From Gammaproteobacteria bacterium (GTDB lineage Bacteria; Pseudomonadota; Gammaproteobacteria; UBA6429; Thiohalophilaceae), in assembly GCA_022712915.1 (NCBI GenBank), contig JAFLJQ010000267.1, forward strand, positions 1-64,000: a stretch of DNA of 64,000 bases, given 5' to 3'. How positions within the stretch are numbered: the stretch's first letter is position 1; the number at the start of each line of letters is the position of its first letter. Below, piece by piece: positions 40,331-50,334 of the stretch. The position numbers and the translations under genes are program-made. The notes under the pieces are model-generated. The model worked only from the letters and a program-made list of their open reading frames with translations, was not told the DNA's origin and ran no database searches.

Positions 40331-42262
40331 TTATTTTTTACTCTCGTCCACTTCCTCGAACTCGGCATCGACCACATTATCATCGGCGGCTGACTGCTGC
40401 TTACTACCTGCATCACCGGCTGGCGCACCTTGTTGTTCAGCACCCTTTTCGGCATACAGGCGTTCGGCCATTTTACCGGATGCGTCCGTCAGAGCCTTGG
40501 TCTTGGCTTCGATCTGTTCCAGATCTTCACCCTTAGTAGCTTCTTCCAGCTCCTTGATGGCCGCTTCAATACTGGTTTTTTCACCATCTTCCAGCTTGTC
40601 ATCACCCAATTCCGCCATGGATTTTTTCGTCGCATGGATCAGACCATCGGCCTGGTTACGGGCATTGACCAGTTCGTGGAATTTCTTGTCCTCGGCCACA
40701 TGGGCTTCGGCATCCTTGACCATATTATCGATCTCTGCATCCGACAAACCACTGGATGCTTTAATGATAATGGATTGCTCCTTACCGGTTGCCTTGTCTT
40801 TGGCAGACACATTGAGGATACCGTTAGCATCAATATCAAAGGTCACTTCAACCTGTGGCACACCACGTGGAGCAGGTGGAATGTCAGACAGATCAAATCG
40901 ACCCAGAGATTTATTGGCATCGGAACGTTCACGTTCACCCTGGAGGACGTGCACCGTCACCGCAGTCTGGTTATCATCGGCCGTAGAAAACACCTGATTG
41001 GCCTTGGTCGGAACAGTGGTGTTCTTTTCAATCAGCTTGGTCATCACACCGCCCATGGTTTCGATACCCAGTGACAGTGGCGTAACATCGAGCAATAACA
41101 CATCTTTAACGTCACCACCAAGAACACCCCCCTGAATCGAGGCACCCACCGCCACGGCTTCATCCGGGTTAACATCCTTACGGGGTTCTTTACCAAAGAA
41201 GGCCTGTACCGCTTCCTGTACCTTGGGCATACGAATCTGACCACCCACCAAAATGATATCATCAATATCAGAGGCTGAAAGACCCGCGTCCTTCAAAGCT
41301 ATCTTACAAGGCGCGATGGTACGGGCGATCAGATCTTCAACCAGAGACTCCAGTTTGGAGCGAGTCACTTTAATGTTCAGATGCTTTGGACCTGAGGCAT
41401 CGGCGGTCACATAAGGCAAGTTCACATCAGTCTGCTGTGAAGAAGACAATTCAATCTTGGCCTTTTCAGCCGCTTCTTTCAAACGTTGCAGGGCCAGGGG
41501 ATCACCCTTCAGGTCAATACCCTGCTCTTTCTTAAATTCTTCTGCCAGATAATCAATCAGGCGCATATCGAAATCTTCACCACCGAGGAAAGTGTCACCA
41601 TTAGTAGACAACACTTCAATCTGATGTTCGCCATCAATATCAGCGATTTCAATAATAGAAACGTCAAAGGTACCGCCACCCAGATCATAGACAGCAACCT
41701 TGCGATCACCTTCTTTCTTATCCATACCAAAGGCCAGCGCCGCAGCCGTTGGCTCATTGATAATACGTTTAACATCAAGACCTGCGATTTTACCCGCATC
41801 TTTTGTTGCCTGACGCTGGGAGTCATTAAAATAGGCTGGTACGGTAATCACTGCTTCCGTGACTTCTTCACCCAGGTAATCCTCGGCGGTCTTTTTCATT
41901 TTCTGCAAGACGCGAGCAGAAATTTCCGGAGCAGCCATTTTCTTTTCCTGAGCCTCTACCCAGGCATCACCATTGTCGGCCTTAATAATCTTATAAGGCA
42001 CCATATCAATATCTTTCTGAACTTCGGCATCGGTGAACTTACGTCCAATCAGGCGCTTAACGGCAAACAAGGTATTGGTCGGATTAGTGACCGCCTGACG
42101 CTTGGCAGATTGCCCTACCAGGACATCATCAGCAGAAAATGCCACGATTGAAGGGGTCGTCCGATCCCCTTCGCTGTTTTCAATGACCTTGGGTGAACCA
42201 TTCTCCATCACGGCCACACAAGAGTTAGTCGTACCCAAATCTATTCCGATAATCTTGCCCAT
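40331..42262 (-). CDS. dnaK: Chaperone protein DnaK
   Basis: Hsp70 chaperone, 643 residues. ATPase domain signatures: [14 protein letters not shown] (4-17), [24 protein letters not shown]. The substrate-binding domain and helical lid follow, ending in the conserved acidic DAEFEEVDE tail. In the third signature Gln stands where Gly is common (VGGQIRMP versus VGGQTRMP), a normal variation. It has its own sigma32 promoter upstream in addition to the CIRCE-controlled transcript from hrcA. Confidence 0.98.
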   Translation of the reverse strand: MGKIIGIDLGTTNSCVAVMENGSPKVIENSEGDRTTPSIVAFSADDVLVGQSAKRQAVTNPTNTLFAVKRLIGRKFTDAEVQKDIDMVPYKIIKADNGDAWVEAQEKKMAAPEISARVLQKMKKTAEDYLGEEVTEAVITVPAYFNDSQRQATKDAGKIAGLDVKRIINEPTAAALAFGMDKKEGDRKVAVYDLGGGTFDVSIIEIADIDGEHQIEVLSTNGDTFLGGEDFDMRLIDYLAEEFKKEQGIDLKGDPLALQRLKEAAEKAKIELSSSQQTDVNLPYVTADASGPKHLNIKVTRSKLESLVEDLIARTIAPCKIALKDAGLSASDIDDIILVGGQIRMPKVQEAVQAFFGKEPRKDVNPDEAVAVGASIQGGVLGGDVKDVLLLDVTPLSLGIETMGGVMTKLIEKNTTVPTKANQVFSTADDNQTAVTVHVLQGERERSDANKSLGRFDLSDIPPAPRGVPQVEVTFDIDANGILNVSAKDKATGKEQSIIIKASSGLSDAEIDNMVKDAEAHVAEDKKFHELVNARNQADGLIHATKKSMAELGDDKLEDGEKTSIEAAIKELEEATKGEDLEQIEAKTKALTDASGKMAERLYAEKGAEQQGAPAGDAGSKQQSAADDNVVDAEFEEVDESKK

Positions 42263-42327
42263 CGTCTTATTTCTCCAGTTAATTTGTTCAATTCTGCTTT
42301 AAATTTAAAAAAGCTTTACTGCTTCAC

Positions 42328-42356
42328 TACATGGGGTTTATGCCCGGTAGTTCAAG
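42328..42356 (-). promoter_or_regulatory. Sigma32 heat-shock promoter upstream of dnaK
   Basis: On the minus strand CTTGAA (42351-42356) is followed after 14 bases by CCCCATGTA (42328-42336). This matches the sigma32 consensus CTTGAA / CCCCATnT closely. The -35 box overlaps the grpE stop codon. It would start a dnaK-dnaJ transcript about 60 bases before the dnaK ATG. Confidence 0.85.
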
Positions 42357-42966
42357 CCTGTTCGTCCAGATTCGACCCATTTTCATCCGAGGCAGCCACG
42401 CTGCCGGCCTTGGAAACCACGACCATGGCCGGACGGATCAATCGATCGTTCAGGGTATACCCTTTTTGCATCACATTAATAACCGTGTTGGGGGCCTTGT
42501 CAGGCGCATCCAACATCGATATAGCCTGATGATGTTCCGGGTTAAAAGGTTCGTCCAACGGGTTAACGTCTTTGATGGCAAATTTTTCCATCGCAGACAC
42601 CAGCATCTTATACGTCAACTCAGTCCCTTCCACGATACTGGTCAAATCAGCATTTTCAGCCTGGGCGACCGACAGTCCCATTTCAAGGCTATCTCGCACG
42701 GCCAGCAATTCCTGGGCAAAGCGCTCCAGGGCATACTTATGAGCATTTTCCAGTTCACGTTCAGTACGGCGACGCAGGTTGTCCATTTCAGCCTTGACGC
42801 GCAACAACTGATCCCAATTTTCCTGCGCCTTGACCTCGGCCTCGACCAGTTTAGCGGCCAAACCCTCATCGGCGGCTTGTTCGGCTTCAATCTCGACCTG
42901 TTCCGCACTGGTGTTGATGAGCTGATCGGCGTTTTCTTCTGCTATATCTGTTTCTTTATCACTCAT
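42352..42966 (-). CDS. grpE: Nucleotide exchange factor GrpE
   Basis: Releases ADP from DnaK. 204 residues: an acidic N-terminus and long coiled coil (about residues 20-110, including RVKAEMDNLRRRTERELENAHKYAL, given here by position), then the small beta domain with FNPEHHQAISML and the closing motif LNDRLIRPAMVVVSK. It stands between hrcA and dnaK as in many proteobacteria with HrcA control. Confidence 0.96.
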   Translation of the reverse strand: MSDKETDIAEENADQLINTSAEQVEIEAEQAADEGLAAKLVEAEVKAQENWDQLLRVKAEMDNLRRRTERELENAHKYALERFAQELLAVRDSLEMGLSVAQAENADLTSIVEGTELTYKMLVSAMEKFAIKDVNPLDEPFNPEHHQAISMLDAPDKAPNTVINVMQKGYTLNDRLIRPAMVVVSKAGSVAASDENGSNLDEQA

Positions 42967-43053
42967 TTACCTCTCCATACTGGGCACTTTGTCGTTAAAA
43001 ACGCCCATCCCCCTAAATCAAGAAATATACGCTATACGCTTATATAGGGATGA

Positions 43054-44091
43054 TTATTTTGAGCTCAAGGCCGAACTCAATAATTTTGCCGTTACATCGA
43101 CTATCGATATGACCCGGTCATAAGCCATACGGGTTGGACCAATCACACCCAATACCCCAACGATCCGATCCCCTACTTTATAGGGTGATGTCACCACTGA
43201 ACAGTCATCAAGAACCGAGTAACCGGATTCCTCACCGATAAAAATCTGCATATCATCGGTGTGAATGGATTTATCAAGCAGCTGTAACAAATCATTTTTG
43301 GTCGTAAATGCCTCAAACAACTGGCGTAGTTTATCGACATTGCCCATCTCAGCATAGCCCATGAGGTTAATCTCTCCGGCCATAATATAATCACTGTTCT
43401 GTTTTTCCTCCAGCACCTGATCGGCCACATTCATCGCGGTCGCCATCAACTGGTTCATATCTTCACGGGCCTCTTGCATGCTACCAAGCAGCATATCGCG
43501 AATTGTGTTCAAATCCTGACCGGCATATTCCTGTGTCAGAAAATTGGCCGCCTGTTGTAACTCTGAGGGACGATAGACCCGATCAGTATGAATCACTTTA
43601 TTATGAACTTCCCGTTCATTCACCACCAAAACCACCAGTACTTGCTGACCCGTCAGTGGCAGAAACTCAATTTGCCGCAAAGTCATATGTTCACGGCGAG
43701 GAATCATCACTACCCCGGCCATCTGGGTAACACTCGATAACAATGATGATGTCTTACCGAGCACATCGGCTGGTGAATCAGATTGCAACTCCAGTTTAAG
43801 TTTTTCTATTAAATTTTGACGTAAGGGTTTGACAGTCACCAGATTATCCACAAACAGACGATAACCCTGTACCGTCGGCACCCGCCCCGCCGACGTATGC
43901 GGTGAAATGATCAGGCCCATGTCTTCCAGATCCGACATAATATTCCGAATAGTGGCCGGACTGACCTGTATAGCACTGTCTTTGGCCAAGGTACGTGAGC
44001 CAATAGGCTGACCTTCCCTTATGTAGCGTTCAATCAAAACCTTGAGCAAGTTCTGTGCACGATCATCGAGTATGGATGGATTTTTGGACAA
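43054..44091 (-). CDS. hrcA: Heat-inducible transcription repressor HrcA
   Basis: Repressor that binds CIRCE and senses GroEL availability. 345 residues starting at a TTG at 44091 (SKNPSILDDRAQNLLKVLIERY). The winged helix includes GQPIGSRTLAKDSAIQVSPATIRN (about 37-60), followed by ISPHTSAGRVPTVQGYRLFVD and the GAF-like domain ending in GVIGPTRMAYDRVISIVD. A perfect CIRCE lies 64 bases upstream, so it is autoregulated with grpE-dnaK-dnaJ. Confidence 0.96.
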   Translation of the reverse strand: MSKNPSILDDRAQNLLKVLIERYIREGQPIGSRTLAKDSAIQVSPATIRNIMSDLEDMGLIISPHTSAGRVPTVQGYRLFVDNLVTVKPLRQNLIEKLKLELQSDSPADVLGKTSSLLSSVTQMAGVVMIPRREHMTLRQIEFLPLTGQQVLVVLVVNEREVHNKVIHTDRVYRPSELQQAANFLTQEYAGQDLNTIRDMLLGSMQEAREDMNQLMATAMNVADQVLEEKQNSDYIMAGEINLMGYAEMGNVDKLRQLFEAFTTKNDLLQLLDKSIHTDDMQIFIGEESGYSVLDDCSVVTSPYKVGDRIVGVLGVIGPTRMAYDRVISIVDVTAKLLSSALSSK

Positions 44092-44154
44092 AATAATTTA
44101 ACCCGCTTGTTAGTAACCAATACACCAAGTCTATGATGTTGTAGTCATAAGAAT

Positions 44155-44181
44155 TTAGCACTCTATGAACCAGAGTGCTAA
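44155..44181 (-). promoter_or_regulatory. CIRCE operator (HrcA binding site)
   Basis: TTAGCACTC, nine bases, GAGTGCTAA: a perfect match to the CIRCE inverted repeat. It sits between the divergent hrcA and nadK genes, 64 bases before hrcA and 109 before nadK, so it should control the hrcA-grpE-dnaK-dnaJ transcript; an effect on nadK is possible. Confidence 0.97.
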
Positions 44182-44289
44182 GGGAAGTAGTCATTTATTT
44201 AGCAAATTGACAAGATTAGTGGTGCCCTACGTAGCTTTGGCCCTGTCTCATGTGCTAACTTTGCGACAAATAATCAGAATAAATCAAAT

Positions 44290-45162
44290 ATGGCATGCGA
44301 ATTCCCGACAATTGGATTAATTGGTAAGTATGGTGATCCCAGTGTCGGTGAGACACTACTGCAAATCAGCAGATACCTGGAGAAACATGAATGCAGTGTC
44401 ATGTTGGAAGCTGAAACGGCTTCAATGGTTTCCCATCAACACCTGCCAACGGCCTCTCTGGAAAAAATTGGCCAACAATGTGATCTGGCCATTATCGTCG
44501 GAGGTGATGGCACCCTGTTAAATGCTGCCCGCAACCTCATCGATTTCAATGTACCAATTCTAGGTATCAATCTTGGCCGACTCGGTTTTCTGGTGGATAT
44601 CTCGCCCGATGACTTAGTTCAGCGATTGGATGATATTTTCGCTGGCAAATACGAAGAAGAACATCGCATCCTATTGAATGCCGTGGTACACCACAAAGAT
44701 GGCCGCACCAGCGAGAGCAATGCCTTCAATGATGTGGTCGTCCACAAGTGGGGCGTCGCCCGCATGGTTGAGACCGAAACCTATATTAACGGCAAGTTAC
44801 TGAGTAGCATGCGGGCCGATGGCCTCATTGTGTCCACCCCGACCGGCTCTACGGCCTATGCCCTATCGGGTGGTGGCCCTATTCTGCAACCTGATCTTGA
44901 TGCCATGGTCTTAGTGCCAATCTGTCCTCACACCATGAGTTTTCGGCCTATCGTTATCGATGGCGAGAGCAAGATTGAAATTATGGTCAAGGACACAGCC
45001 AAAGCTCAACTCACCTGTGACGGCCAAATCAACTTCGGTCTGGCCTCAGGTGACAAGGTGCTAATCCAAAGAAAAGATCAGGTTGTGCGCCTGATCCACC
45101 CTTGCAAGCATGATCACTACGAAATCTTGCGCGCCAAACTCCGTTGGGGTGAGAATTTCTAA
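44290..45162 (+). CDS. nadK: NAD kinase
   Basis: Phosphorylates NAD to NADP. 290 residues with the family motifs GGDGTLLNAAR (71-81), GINLGRLGFL, NDVVVHKWGVARMVE and the glycine-rich STPTGSTAYALSGGGPIL. It is divergent from hrcA, a conserved pairing in gammaproteobacteria, and followed by recN. No good Shine-Dalgarno sequence precedes the ATG. Confidence 0.97.
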   Translation: MACEFPTIGLIGKYGDPSVGETLLQISRYLEKHECSVMLEAETASMVSHQHLPTASLEKIGQQCDLAIIVGGDGTLLNAARNLIDFNVPILGINLGRLGFLVDISPDDLVQRLDDIFAGKYEEEHRILLNAVVHHKDGRTSESNAFNDVVVHKWGVARMVETETYINGKLLSSMRADGLIVSTPTGSTAYALSGGGPILQPDLDAMVLVPICPHTMSFRPIVIDGESKIEIMVKDTAKAQLTCDGQINFGLASGDKVLIQRKDQVVRLIHPCKHDHYEILRAKLRWGENF

Positions 45163-45182
45163 AATTAGCCAATTTGCTATCC

Positions 45183-45346
45183 GGCACTTCTAAAAATAGT
45201 GATTTTTGTGAAAACAGGGAAACACCCTGCGTGAAACGGCGGTATATCGGGTAATACATGAGGATTTAAACACAGCGGGAGCTGACGCCACGATCACAGA
45301 CTAGCCGCCCTTGAGGGTAATAAAGAACATTTTTAGAAGAGTCCTA
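45183..45346 (+). repeat. Dispersed palindromic repeat, copy D
   Basis: About 164 bases between nadK and recN with inverted ends: GCACTTCTAAAAATAGTG at left, CATTTTTAGAAGAGTCC at right. The left arm continues ATTTTTGTGAAAACAGGGAAACACC like copy B's ATTTTTTCGTGAAAGCAAGGAAGCACC, and the centre has ACATGAGG and GCTGACGCC. It is more diverged than copies B and C. Confidence 0.65.
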
Positions 45347-45406
45347 TATCCAGCCTCACCGGGTTTTTATATGATGGGCAGCTCTCAACAGGAGTAAAAC
45401 TGGCTA

Positions 45407-47080
45407 ATGCTTAACCACATCCATATCTGGAATTTTGCCATTGTCGAGAAACTCGACCTGGCCCTGGACGATGGTCTCACTGTTCTGACAGGTGAAACAG
45501 GTGCAGGCAAATCCATTCTGCTCAATGCCCTAAGTCTGGCTCTCGGTGATCGTGCCGACAGTGATGTCGTGCGCCATGGCGCCGACAAAGCCGAGGTCAG
45601 TGTCTCCTTCGATACCCGCAATAACCCATTAGCTGAAACCTGGCTGGTCGATCATGAACTGGACAGTGGCAATGAGTGCATCATTCGCCGCACCATCAGC
45701 AGCAAAGGTCCTTCCAAGGCCTTCATCAATGGCAAACCAGCCCCAGTAACCATGTTGCGTGAGCTAGGAGAAATGCTGGTCGACCTGCACGGTCAACATG
45801 AACATCAATCCCTGCTAAAACGTGAAAGTCAGGCACAATTAGTGGACAATTTTGCCGACAATGGTCATTTATTAAAACAGGTTGCCGAGACCTTTAAAGA
45901 TTGGCAGTCCTTGCAAACTGAATTTAAACGACTGTCACAAGCCAAGTTTGATCGTGATGCCCGGCTGGATCTGCTGCGCTATCAAGTACAAGAGCTGGAA
46001 GCACTGGGACTCCGTGCAGGGGAAGCCGAAAAGCTGGCGCAAGAACACAAACGGCTCAGTAATGCCAGCCAGTTACTCAATACCACCGAACACCTGCTAC
46101 AACAATTGAGCGACGGCGATGACTATGCCGTTTCACAGGTATTAGCCCGTTGCCAATCAGATCTGTTGAGCTTGCAGGCCATGGATCCAGCCCTGAAGAA
46201 CATCGGTGAAATGCTAGACAGTGCCGCTATCCAGCTCAATGAGGCCAGCACTGAATTGAGACACTATTTATCCAACCTGGAACTGGATCCGGAGCAACTT
46301 GCTCAGATGGAACAGCGATTAACCGACATTCACAACCTATCGCGCAAGCACCGCATCGAACAGGAAGACCTCATCCCGCTATTACCTGAATTACAGGCCG
46401 AGCTAACAGAACTGGAAGAGGCCGATGTCCGTATTGAAAAAATTGAGACTGATATCAGACTGGCCGAACAGGCCTACCGCAAACAGGCCGGTCAATTATC
46501 CAAGCAACGTCAGCAAGCCGCCAAACACTTATCCAGTCACATCAGTAATGCCATGCAAGAACTAAGCATGAGCGGAGGTCAGTTTGAAGTCCGGCTCGAG
46601 CCCTTGCCAGATAACGCTCCTGCGGCCAATGGCCTGGAACGAATGGAGTTTCTGGTCAGCGCCAACCCCGGCCAACCACCAAAACCCCTCGCCAAAGTCG
46701 CCTCTGGGGGTGAAATCTCACGTATCAGTCTGGCCATTCAGGTCTGTGCCACCCAGGCAGCGCTGATCCCGACTCTGGTATTTGATGAAGTTGATGTCGG
46801 CATTGGTGGCCGTGTGGCCGAGATTGTGGGGCAACGCCTGCGCAATCTGGCCCAAAACCGGCAGGTGCTGTGTGTCACTCACTTGCCCCAGGTTGCAGCC
46901 CTTGGCCACCACCATCTACAGGTCAGCAAACACGTCAATGGCAATCTCACCATTACCCAAATCCAGCCATTGCAGATGGAACAACGCGTGGATGAATTAG
47001 CCAGGATGCTAGGAGGACTGGAGATTACAAAACAAACCCTGTCTCATGCCCGTGAGATGATTGAACGGGCCCAGGCCTAA
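45407..47080 (+). CDS. recN: DNA repair protein RecN
   Basis: SMC-like ATPase that helps hold and repair broken DNA. 557 residues: Walker A GETGAGKS (29-36), LHGQHEHQSLLK motif of the RecN family, a coiled coil of about 160-370, and the C-terminal signature ASGGEISRISLAIQ with Walker B LVFDEVDVGIGG and CVTHLPQVAALGHHH. Follows nadK, as in E. coli. I did not find a clear LexA box upstream. Confidence 0.97.
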   Translation: MLNHIHIWNFAIVEKLDLALDDGLTVLTGETGAGKSILLNALSLALGDRADSDVVRHGADKAEVSVSFDTRNNPLAETWLVDHELDSGNECIIRRTISSKGPSKAFINGKPAPVTMLRELGEMLVDLHGQHEHQSLLKRESQAQLVDNFADNGHLLKQVAETFKDWQSLQTEFKRLSQAKFDRDARLDLLRYQVQELEALGLRAGEAEKLAQEHKRLSNASQLLNTTEHLLQQLSDGDDYAVSQVLARCQSDLLSLQAMDPALKNIGEMLDSAAIQLNEASTELRHYLSNLELDPEQLAQMEQRLTDIHNLSRKHRIEQEDLIPLLPELQAELTELEEADVRIEKIETDIRLAEQAYRKQAGQLSKQRQQAAKHLSSHISNAMQELSMSGGQFEVRLEPLPDNAPAANGLERMEFLVSANPGQPPKPLAKVASGGEISRISLAIQVCATQAALIPTLVFDEVDVGIGGRVAEIVGQRLRNLAQNRQVLCVTHLPQVAALGHHHLQVSKHVNGNLTITQIQPLQMEQRVDELARMLGGLEITKQTLSHAREMIERAQA

Positions 47081-47118
47081 GGGTCACAGCCTATCTCCGC
47101 ATGTTTTAAGGACGATGA

Positions 47119-47143
47119 ATTCCGGCTAAAAACACACCGGAAT
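47119..47143. terminator. Possible bidirectional terminator between recN and fur
   Basis: ATTCCGG and CCGGAAT form a seven-bp stem with an 11-base loop in the gap between convergent recN and fur. T tracts near it are weak in both directions. Confidence 0.35.
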
Positions 47144-47204
47144 AATGTTACTTTTAATTATGTAACGAGATAACAGGAACCAACTCTCTTATCCCTAGCT
47201 CAAT

Positions 47205-47624
47205 TTATTTTTTCTGCTGGCAATCTGAGCAGACGCCAAAGATGTACAGAGCATGATCATCCATACTGTAACCCTTCTCCCGGGCAATTGCCGCCTGACG
47301 TGACTCAATAACCTCATCCACAAACTCATCCACCCGACCACACTTTACACACAGAATATGATCATGATGTTCGCTATCATTCAACTCGAATATCGAGTGA
47401 TCACCCTCAAAATGATGCCGAGCCACCAAGCCTGCTGATTCAAACTGGGTAAGAACCCGATACACCGTGGCCAGACCAACCTCCTCACCACTTTCAAGCA
47501 ATGCCTTATATACATCCTCAGCACTCATGTGCCGAACATCACTCTCTTCCAAAAATTTGAGAATTTTCAAACGAGGAATCGTGGCTTTCAAACCAACCTG
47601 TTTTAAATCTTTACTTTCCATCAT
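47205..47624 (-). CDS. fur: Ferric uptake regulator
   Basis: Iron-responsive repressor, 139 residues. DNA-binding half with LKATIPRLKILKFLEESDVRHMSAEDVYK (positions about 12-40) and GLATVYRVLTQFESAGLV. Metal-binding half with HHFEGDHSIFELNDSEHHDHILCVKCG and a closing CSDCQ, so both cysteine pairs for structural zinc exist. Start could be either of two adjacent ATG codons after AAGGGT. Divergent from bamE, a conserved arrangement. Confidence 0.97.
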   Translation of the reverse strand: MMESKDLKQVGLKATIPRLKILKFLEESDVRHMSAEDVYKALLESGEEVGLATVYRVLTQFESAGLVARHHFEGDHSIFELNDSEHHDHILCVKCGRVDEFVDEVIESRQAAIAREKGYSMDDHALYIFGVCSDCQQKK

Positions 47625-47697
47625 TGACCCTTGGGAGCTGACTATCTTATCGGTTATGATTCGCTTCCCAATAATTATAGTCTGAAAATGTACCTAA

Positions 47698-48021
47698 ATG
47701 CGAAAGATTCTCATTTCTATACTAATTTTATCTACTTTACTAATGGTCGGTTGCGTCTATGTTGCTGATGTACAGCAAGGCAATATTATTGAAAATAAAG
47801 AGCTGGATCAGCTCAAGACCGGCATGACTAAAAAACAGGTCAAATTTCTGCTCGGTAGCCCGATTATTCGGGATCCCTTCCATCAGAATCGCTGGGATTA
47901 TGTCTATACCCTTCGAGAAGGTGATAACACATACATTGAAAAGCGCCGCCTGACACTGACATTCAAAGGTAATCTGCTAGAGAAAATGAGTAACCTGGGA
48001 TACCCTAACCCCAAAAAGTAA
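47698..48021 (+). CDS. bamE: Outer membrane assembly lipoprotein BamE
   Basis: Small lipoprotein of the BAM complex (SmpA/OmlA). 107 residues: signal with lipobox LMVGC (Cys19), then the conserved QGNIIENKELDQLKTGMTKKQVKFLLGSP stretch (about 26-54) and FHQNRWDYVYTLREG. Divergent from fur, with convergent rnfH-ratA following, as in many gammaproteobacteria. Confidence 0.96.
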   Translation: MRKILISILILSTLLMVGCVYVADVQQGNIIENKELDQLKTGMTKKQVKFLLGSPIIRDPFHQNRWDYVYTLREGDNTYIEKRRLTLTFKGNLLEKMSNLGYPNPKK

Positions 48022-48031
48022 GCACAAAAGC

Positions 48032-48337
48032 TTACGACTCCTTGGTAATTTCCTTTTTTTCAGCACGTTTACGGCGTGATTCCTTGGGATCAGCAATCAG
48101 CTTTCGATAAATTTCAATCCGATCCTGCTCCTTCAACGCGGTATCAACTTTACAGATTTTGCCAAACACACCGATTTTATTAACACTCAAATCAATTTCT
48201 GGATATTTTTCTTGTATCCTGGATAATGTAATAGCCTGTTCTATCGTTATGCCCAGTTCAACCTGCAGCGGAATAATCACCTGCTCATCCGGCAAGGCAT
48301 AAGCAACCTCGATTTTCATTTTTCTGTCCTCAACCAT
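48032..48337 (-). CDS. rnfH: RnfH family Ub-like protein
   Basis: Small ubiquitin-like/MoaD-fold protein of unknown exact role, encoded beside ratA. I start it at the ATG at 48337 (MVEDRKMKIEVAYALPDEQ; 101 residues), overlapping ratA by 8 bases; the ATG six codons later (48319) is equally possible. Family motif VEVAYALPxxQ is seen as IEVAYALPDEQ, followed by VNKIGVFGKICKVDTALKEQDRIEIYRKL (about 52-80). Basic tail. Confidence 0.9.
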   Translation of the reverse strand: MVEDRKMKIEVAYALPDEQVIIPLQVELGITIEQAITLSRIQEKYPEIDLSVNKIGVFGKICKVDTALKEQDRIEIYRKLIADPKESRRKRAEKKEITKES

Positions 48338-48761
48338 AAATGTCTCTCGCACGTTGGGTAAAGGCATCGACCATACTTCCTGCCATCTGACCAAATAGCG
48401 GTCCAAAGGTTATACCCAGCAAGCGGTTGGAAAATTCAAACTCCAGATCCAGTGCTATCTTGCAGCCTTGATCACCCAGAGCCTGGAATTGCCACAGCCC
48501 TTCGAGCTTTTTAAACGGGCCTTCCAGCAAATACATACTTATACGGCTATCAACCCCATAGACATTACGAGTCGAAAAGGTCTTCTGAAAACCACCATGA
48601 GAGATTCCCAGCATTGCCGTGACCTCACGGTCAGATCGAGACAAAACAGTACTATCACTACACCAAGGCAAAAACTCAGCATAGGCCGCAATGTCATCAA
48701 CCAACACAAACATCTGGTTTGGCGCATAAGGCACCAGTGCACTTTTATTTATTACAGCCAA
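48330..48761 (-). CDS. ratA: Ribosome association toxin RatA / COQ10-like START protein
   Basis: START-fold protein of 143 residues (polyketide cyclase/COQ10 family). Typical features are the start INKSALVPYAPNQMFVLVDDIAAYAEFLPWC and the end LFGQMAGSMVDAFTQRARDIYG (here as residues about 4-34 and 122-143). In E. coli it was described as blocking 70S assembly, while homologues bind coenzyme Q; the sequence does not decide between these. It is coupled to rnfH. Confidence 0.93.
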   Translation of the reverse strand: MAVINKSALVPYAPNQMFVLVDDIAAYAEFLPWCSDSTVLSRSDREVTAMLGISHGGFQKTFSTRNVYGVDSRISMYLLEGPFKKLEGLWQFQALGDQGCKIALDLEFEFSNRLLGITFGPLFGQMAGSMVDAFTQRARDIYG

Positions 48762-48769
48762 AAGCTTAA

Positions 48770-50197
48770 CTACTTAAATGAAATAATACCCACTACATTC
48801 AGAAACACGACTATCACAGCAATCGGTGTGATATATCGCATCAGCAAACGCCAGAGTTTGTAGGCAAACCTGTCGCCCATACCCAACTCTTCCATACTGG
48901 CTTCCCGACTCATGATCCATACAGCAAAGATCGCAATCAGCAAGCCACCCAACGGTAACATAATATTGACGGCCAAATAATCCAGCAAGTCAAAAATAGT
49001 CGAATCCTTAAAGATATTAAAATCTGATAAGGGTTTCACATCTGACCAGATGTTAAAGGAAAAGACACTCAACAAACCTGCTGCCCAGCACAATATACCT
49101 ATCATTATTGAGGCCGAAATACGACCAATGCCCAAACTTTCAACCAGCCAGGCCAAGGCAGGCTCAATAAGGGAGATGCTCGATGTCCATGCAGCAAAAG
49201 ACAACAAAATAAAAAACAGTGTACCAAATACCACACCACCTTCCATGTGGCCAAAGGCAAACGGCAGGGTTTTAAAAATCAAACCCGGCCCGGAACCAGG
49301 TTCCAGATTAGTGGCAAACACGATGGGGAAAATGGCCAACCCCGCCAACAGGGCCACCACTGTATCCGCAATGGCAATCATAAATGCAGTTTGGGTAATG
49401 GAGGTATTTTCAGGTAAATAAGAGCCATAAACCATAATTGCCCCCATGCCCAGACTAAGCGTAAAAAAAGCGTGTCCCATGGCGATCAGAACACCATTCC
49501 AGGTGAGATATTCCTGACCGTGTTCATCCAGCTTGTAGAACAAGGCATGAAAATCCGGCACAAATAAAAATTCTACAGCCTGCTCAAACGCCCCATTTTG
49601 CACTGCATAAGCAACCAGTAAGAGTAAAATAATAAACAACGCTGGCATCAGGAACTTGACAGCCTTCTCCAGACCACCTTGCACCCCTCGCGCCACCACA
49701 AACATGGTCAACACCATAAATAGGCTATGCCAGATAATAAGTTGCTTCGGGTCACTAACCAGATCAAAAAAAACATTATTAATCACTTCAACCGAGGCAC
49801 CGGTAAACACACCAGATGAGGCATGCACCACGTAAGCCAGCCCCCAGCCCGCAATAACACTATAGTAAGAAAGGATCAAAAAACCGGCAATCACACCTAA
49901 CCAACCAAGATATTGCCAGTTGGTAGAATGCCCTGCCTCAATAGCCAGAGTATGCATAGTATTAATTGGGCTTTGACGACCTCGCCGACCCAGCATGATT
50001 TCTGCCATCATAATAGGAATGCCGATCACGGCAATACATGCCAGATAAACCAGAACAAAGGCCCCGCCACCATTTTCACCGGTGATATAAGGGAACTTCC
50101 ATATATTACCCAGGCCAACAGCCGATCCTGTCGCCGCCAGAATAAAGACCCAGCGAGAAGACCACTGACCGTGCATTGATATCTGATTTCCCGCCAT
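48770..50197 (-). CDS. Sodium-dependent neurotransmitter-symporter-family transporter
   Basis: NSS/SLC6-type transporter of 475 residues with about 12 helices. The sodium/substrate site region [27 protein letters not shown] (about 12-38) and helix 6/7 motifs [18 protein letters not shown] and [17 protein letters not shown] are characteristic. The substrate is probably an amino acid but cannot be specified. It lies between ratA and smpB, which are usually adjacent and divergent, and has its own GAGGAG ribosome binding site. Confidence 0.92.
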   Translation of the reverse strand: MAGNQISMHGQWSSRWVFILAATGSAVGLGNIWKFPYITGENGGGAFVLVYLACIAVIGIPIMMAEIMLGRRGRQSPINTMHTLAIEAGHSTNWQYLGWLGVIAGFLILSYYSVIAGWGLAYVVHASSGVFTGASVEVINNVFFDLVSDPKQLIIWHSLFMVLTMFVVARGVQGGLEKAVKFLMPALFIILLLLVAYAVQNGAFEQAVEFLFVPDFHALFYKLDEHGQEYLTWNGVLIAMGHAFFTLSLGMGAIMVYGSYLPENTSITQTAFMIAIADTVVALLAGLAIFPIVFATNLEPGSGPGLIFKTLPFAFGHMEGGVVFGTLFFILLSFAAWTSSISLIEPALAWLVESLGIGRISASIMIGILCWAAGLLSVFSFNIWSDVKPLSDFNIFKDSTIFDLLDYLAVNIMLPLGGLLIAIFAVWIMSREASMEELGMGDRFAYKLWRLLMRYITPIAVIVVFLNVVGIISFK

Positions 50198-50334
50198 TAA
50201 ATCTCCTCACCATTAAGCTTTTTGCCAAGTATAGGATATTTAACCATTTGACCACCTATCTCAATAGCAAAAACCACACTCAGCAAATATATCCACTGTA
50301 TCCGCCTGCGGCCCAACTCAGATATAATGCCCAA

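Noticed and set aside
47625-47697. Fur box between fur and bamE
   Set aside because: No stretch close to the 19-bp GATAATGATAATCATTATC consensus was found by eye.
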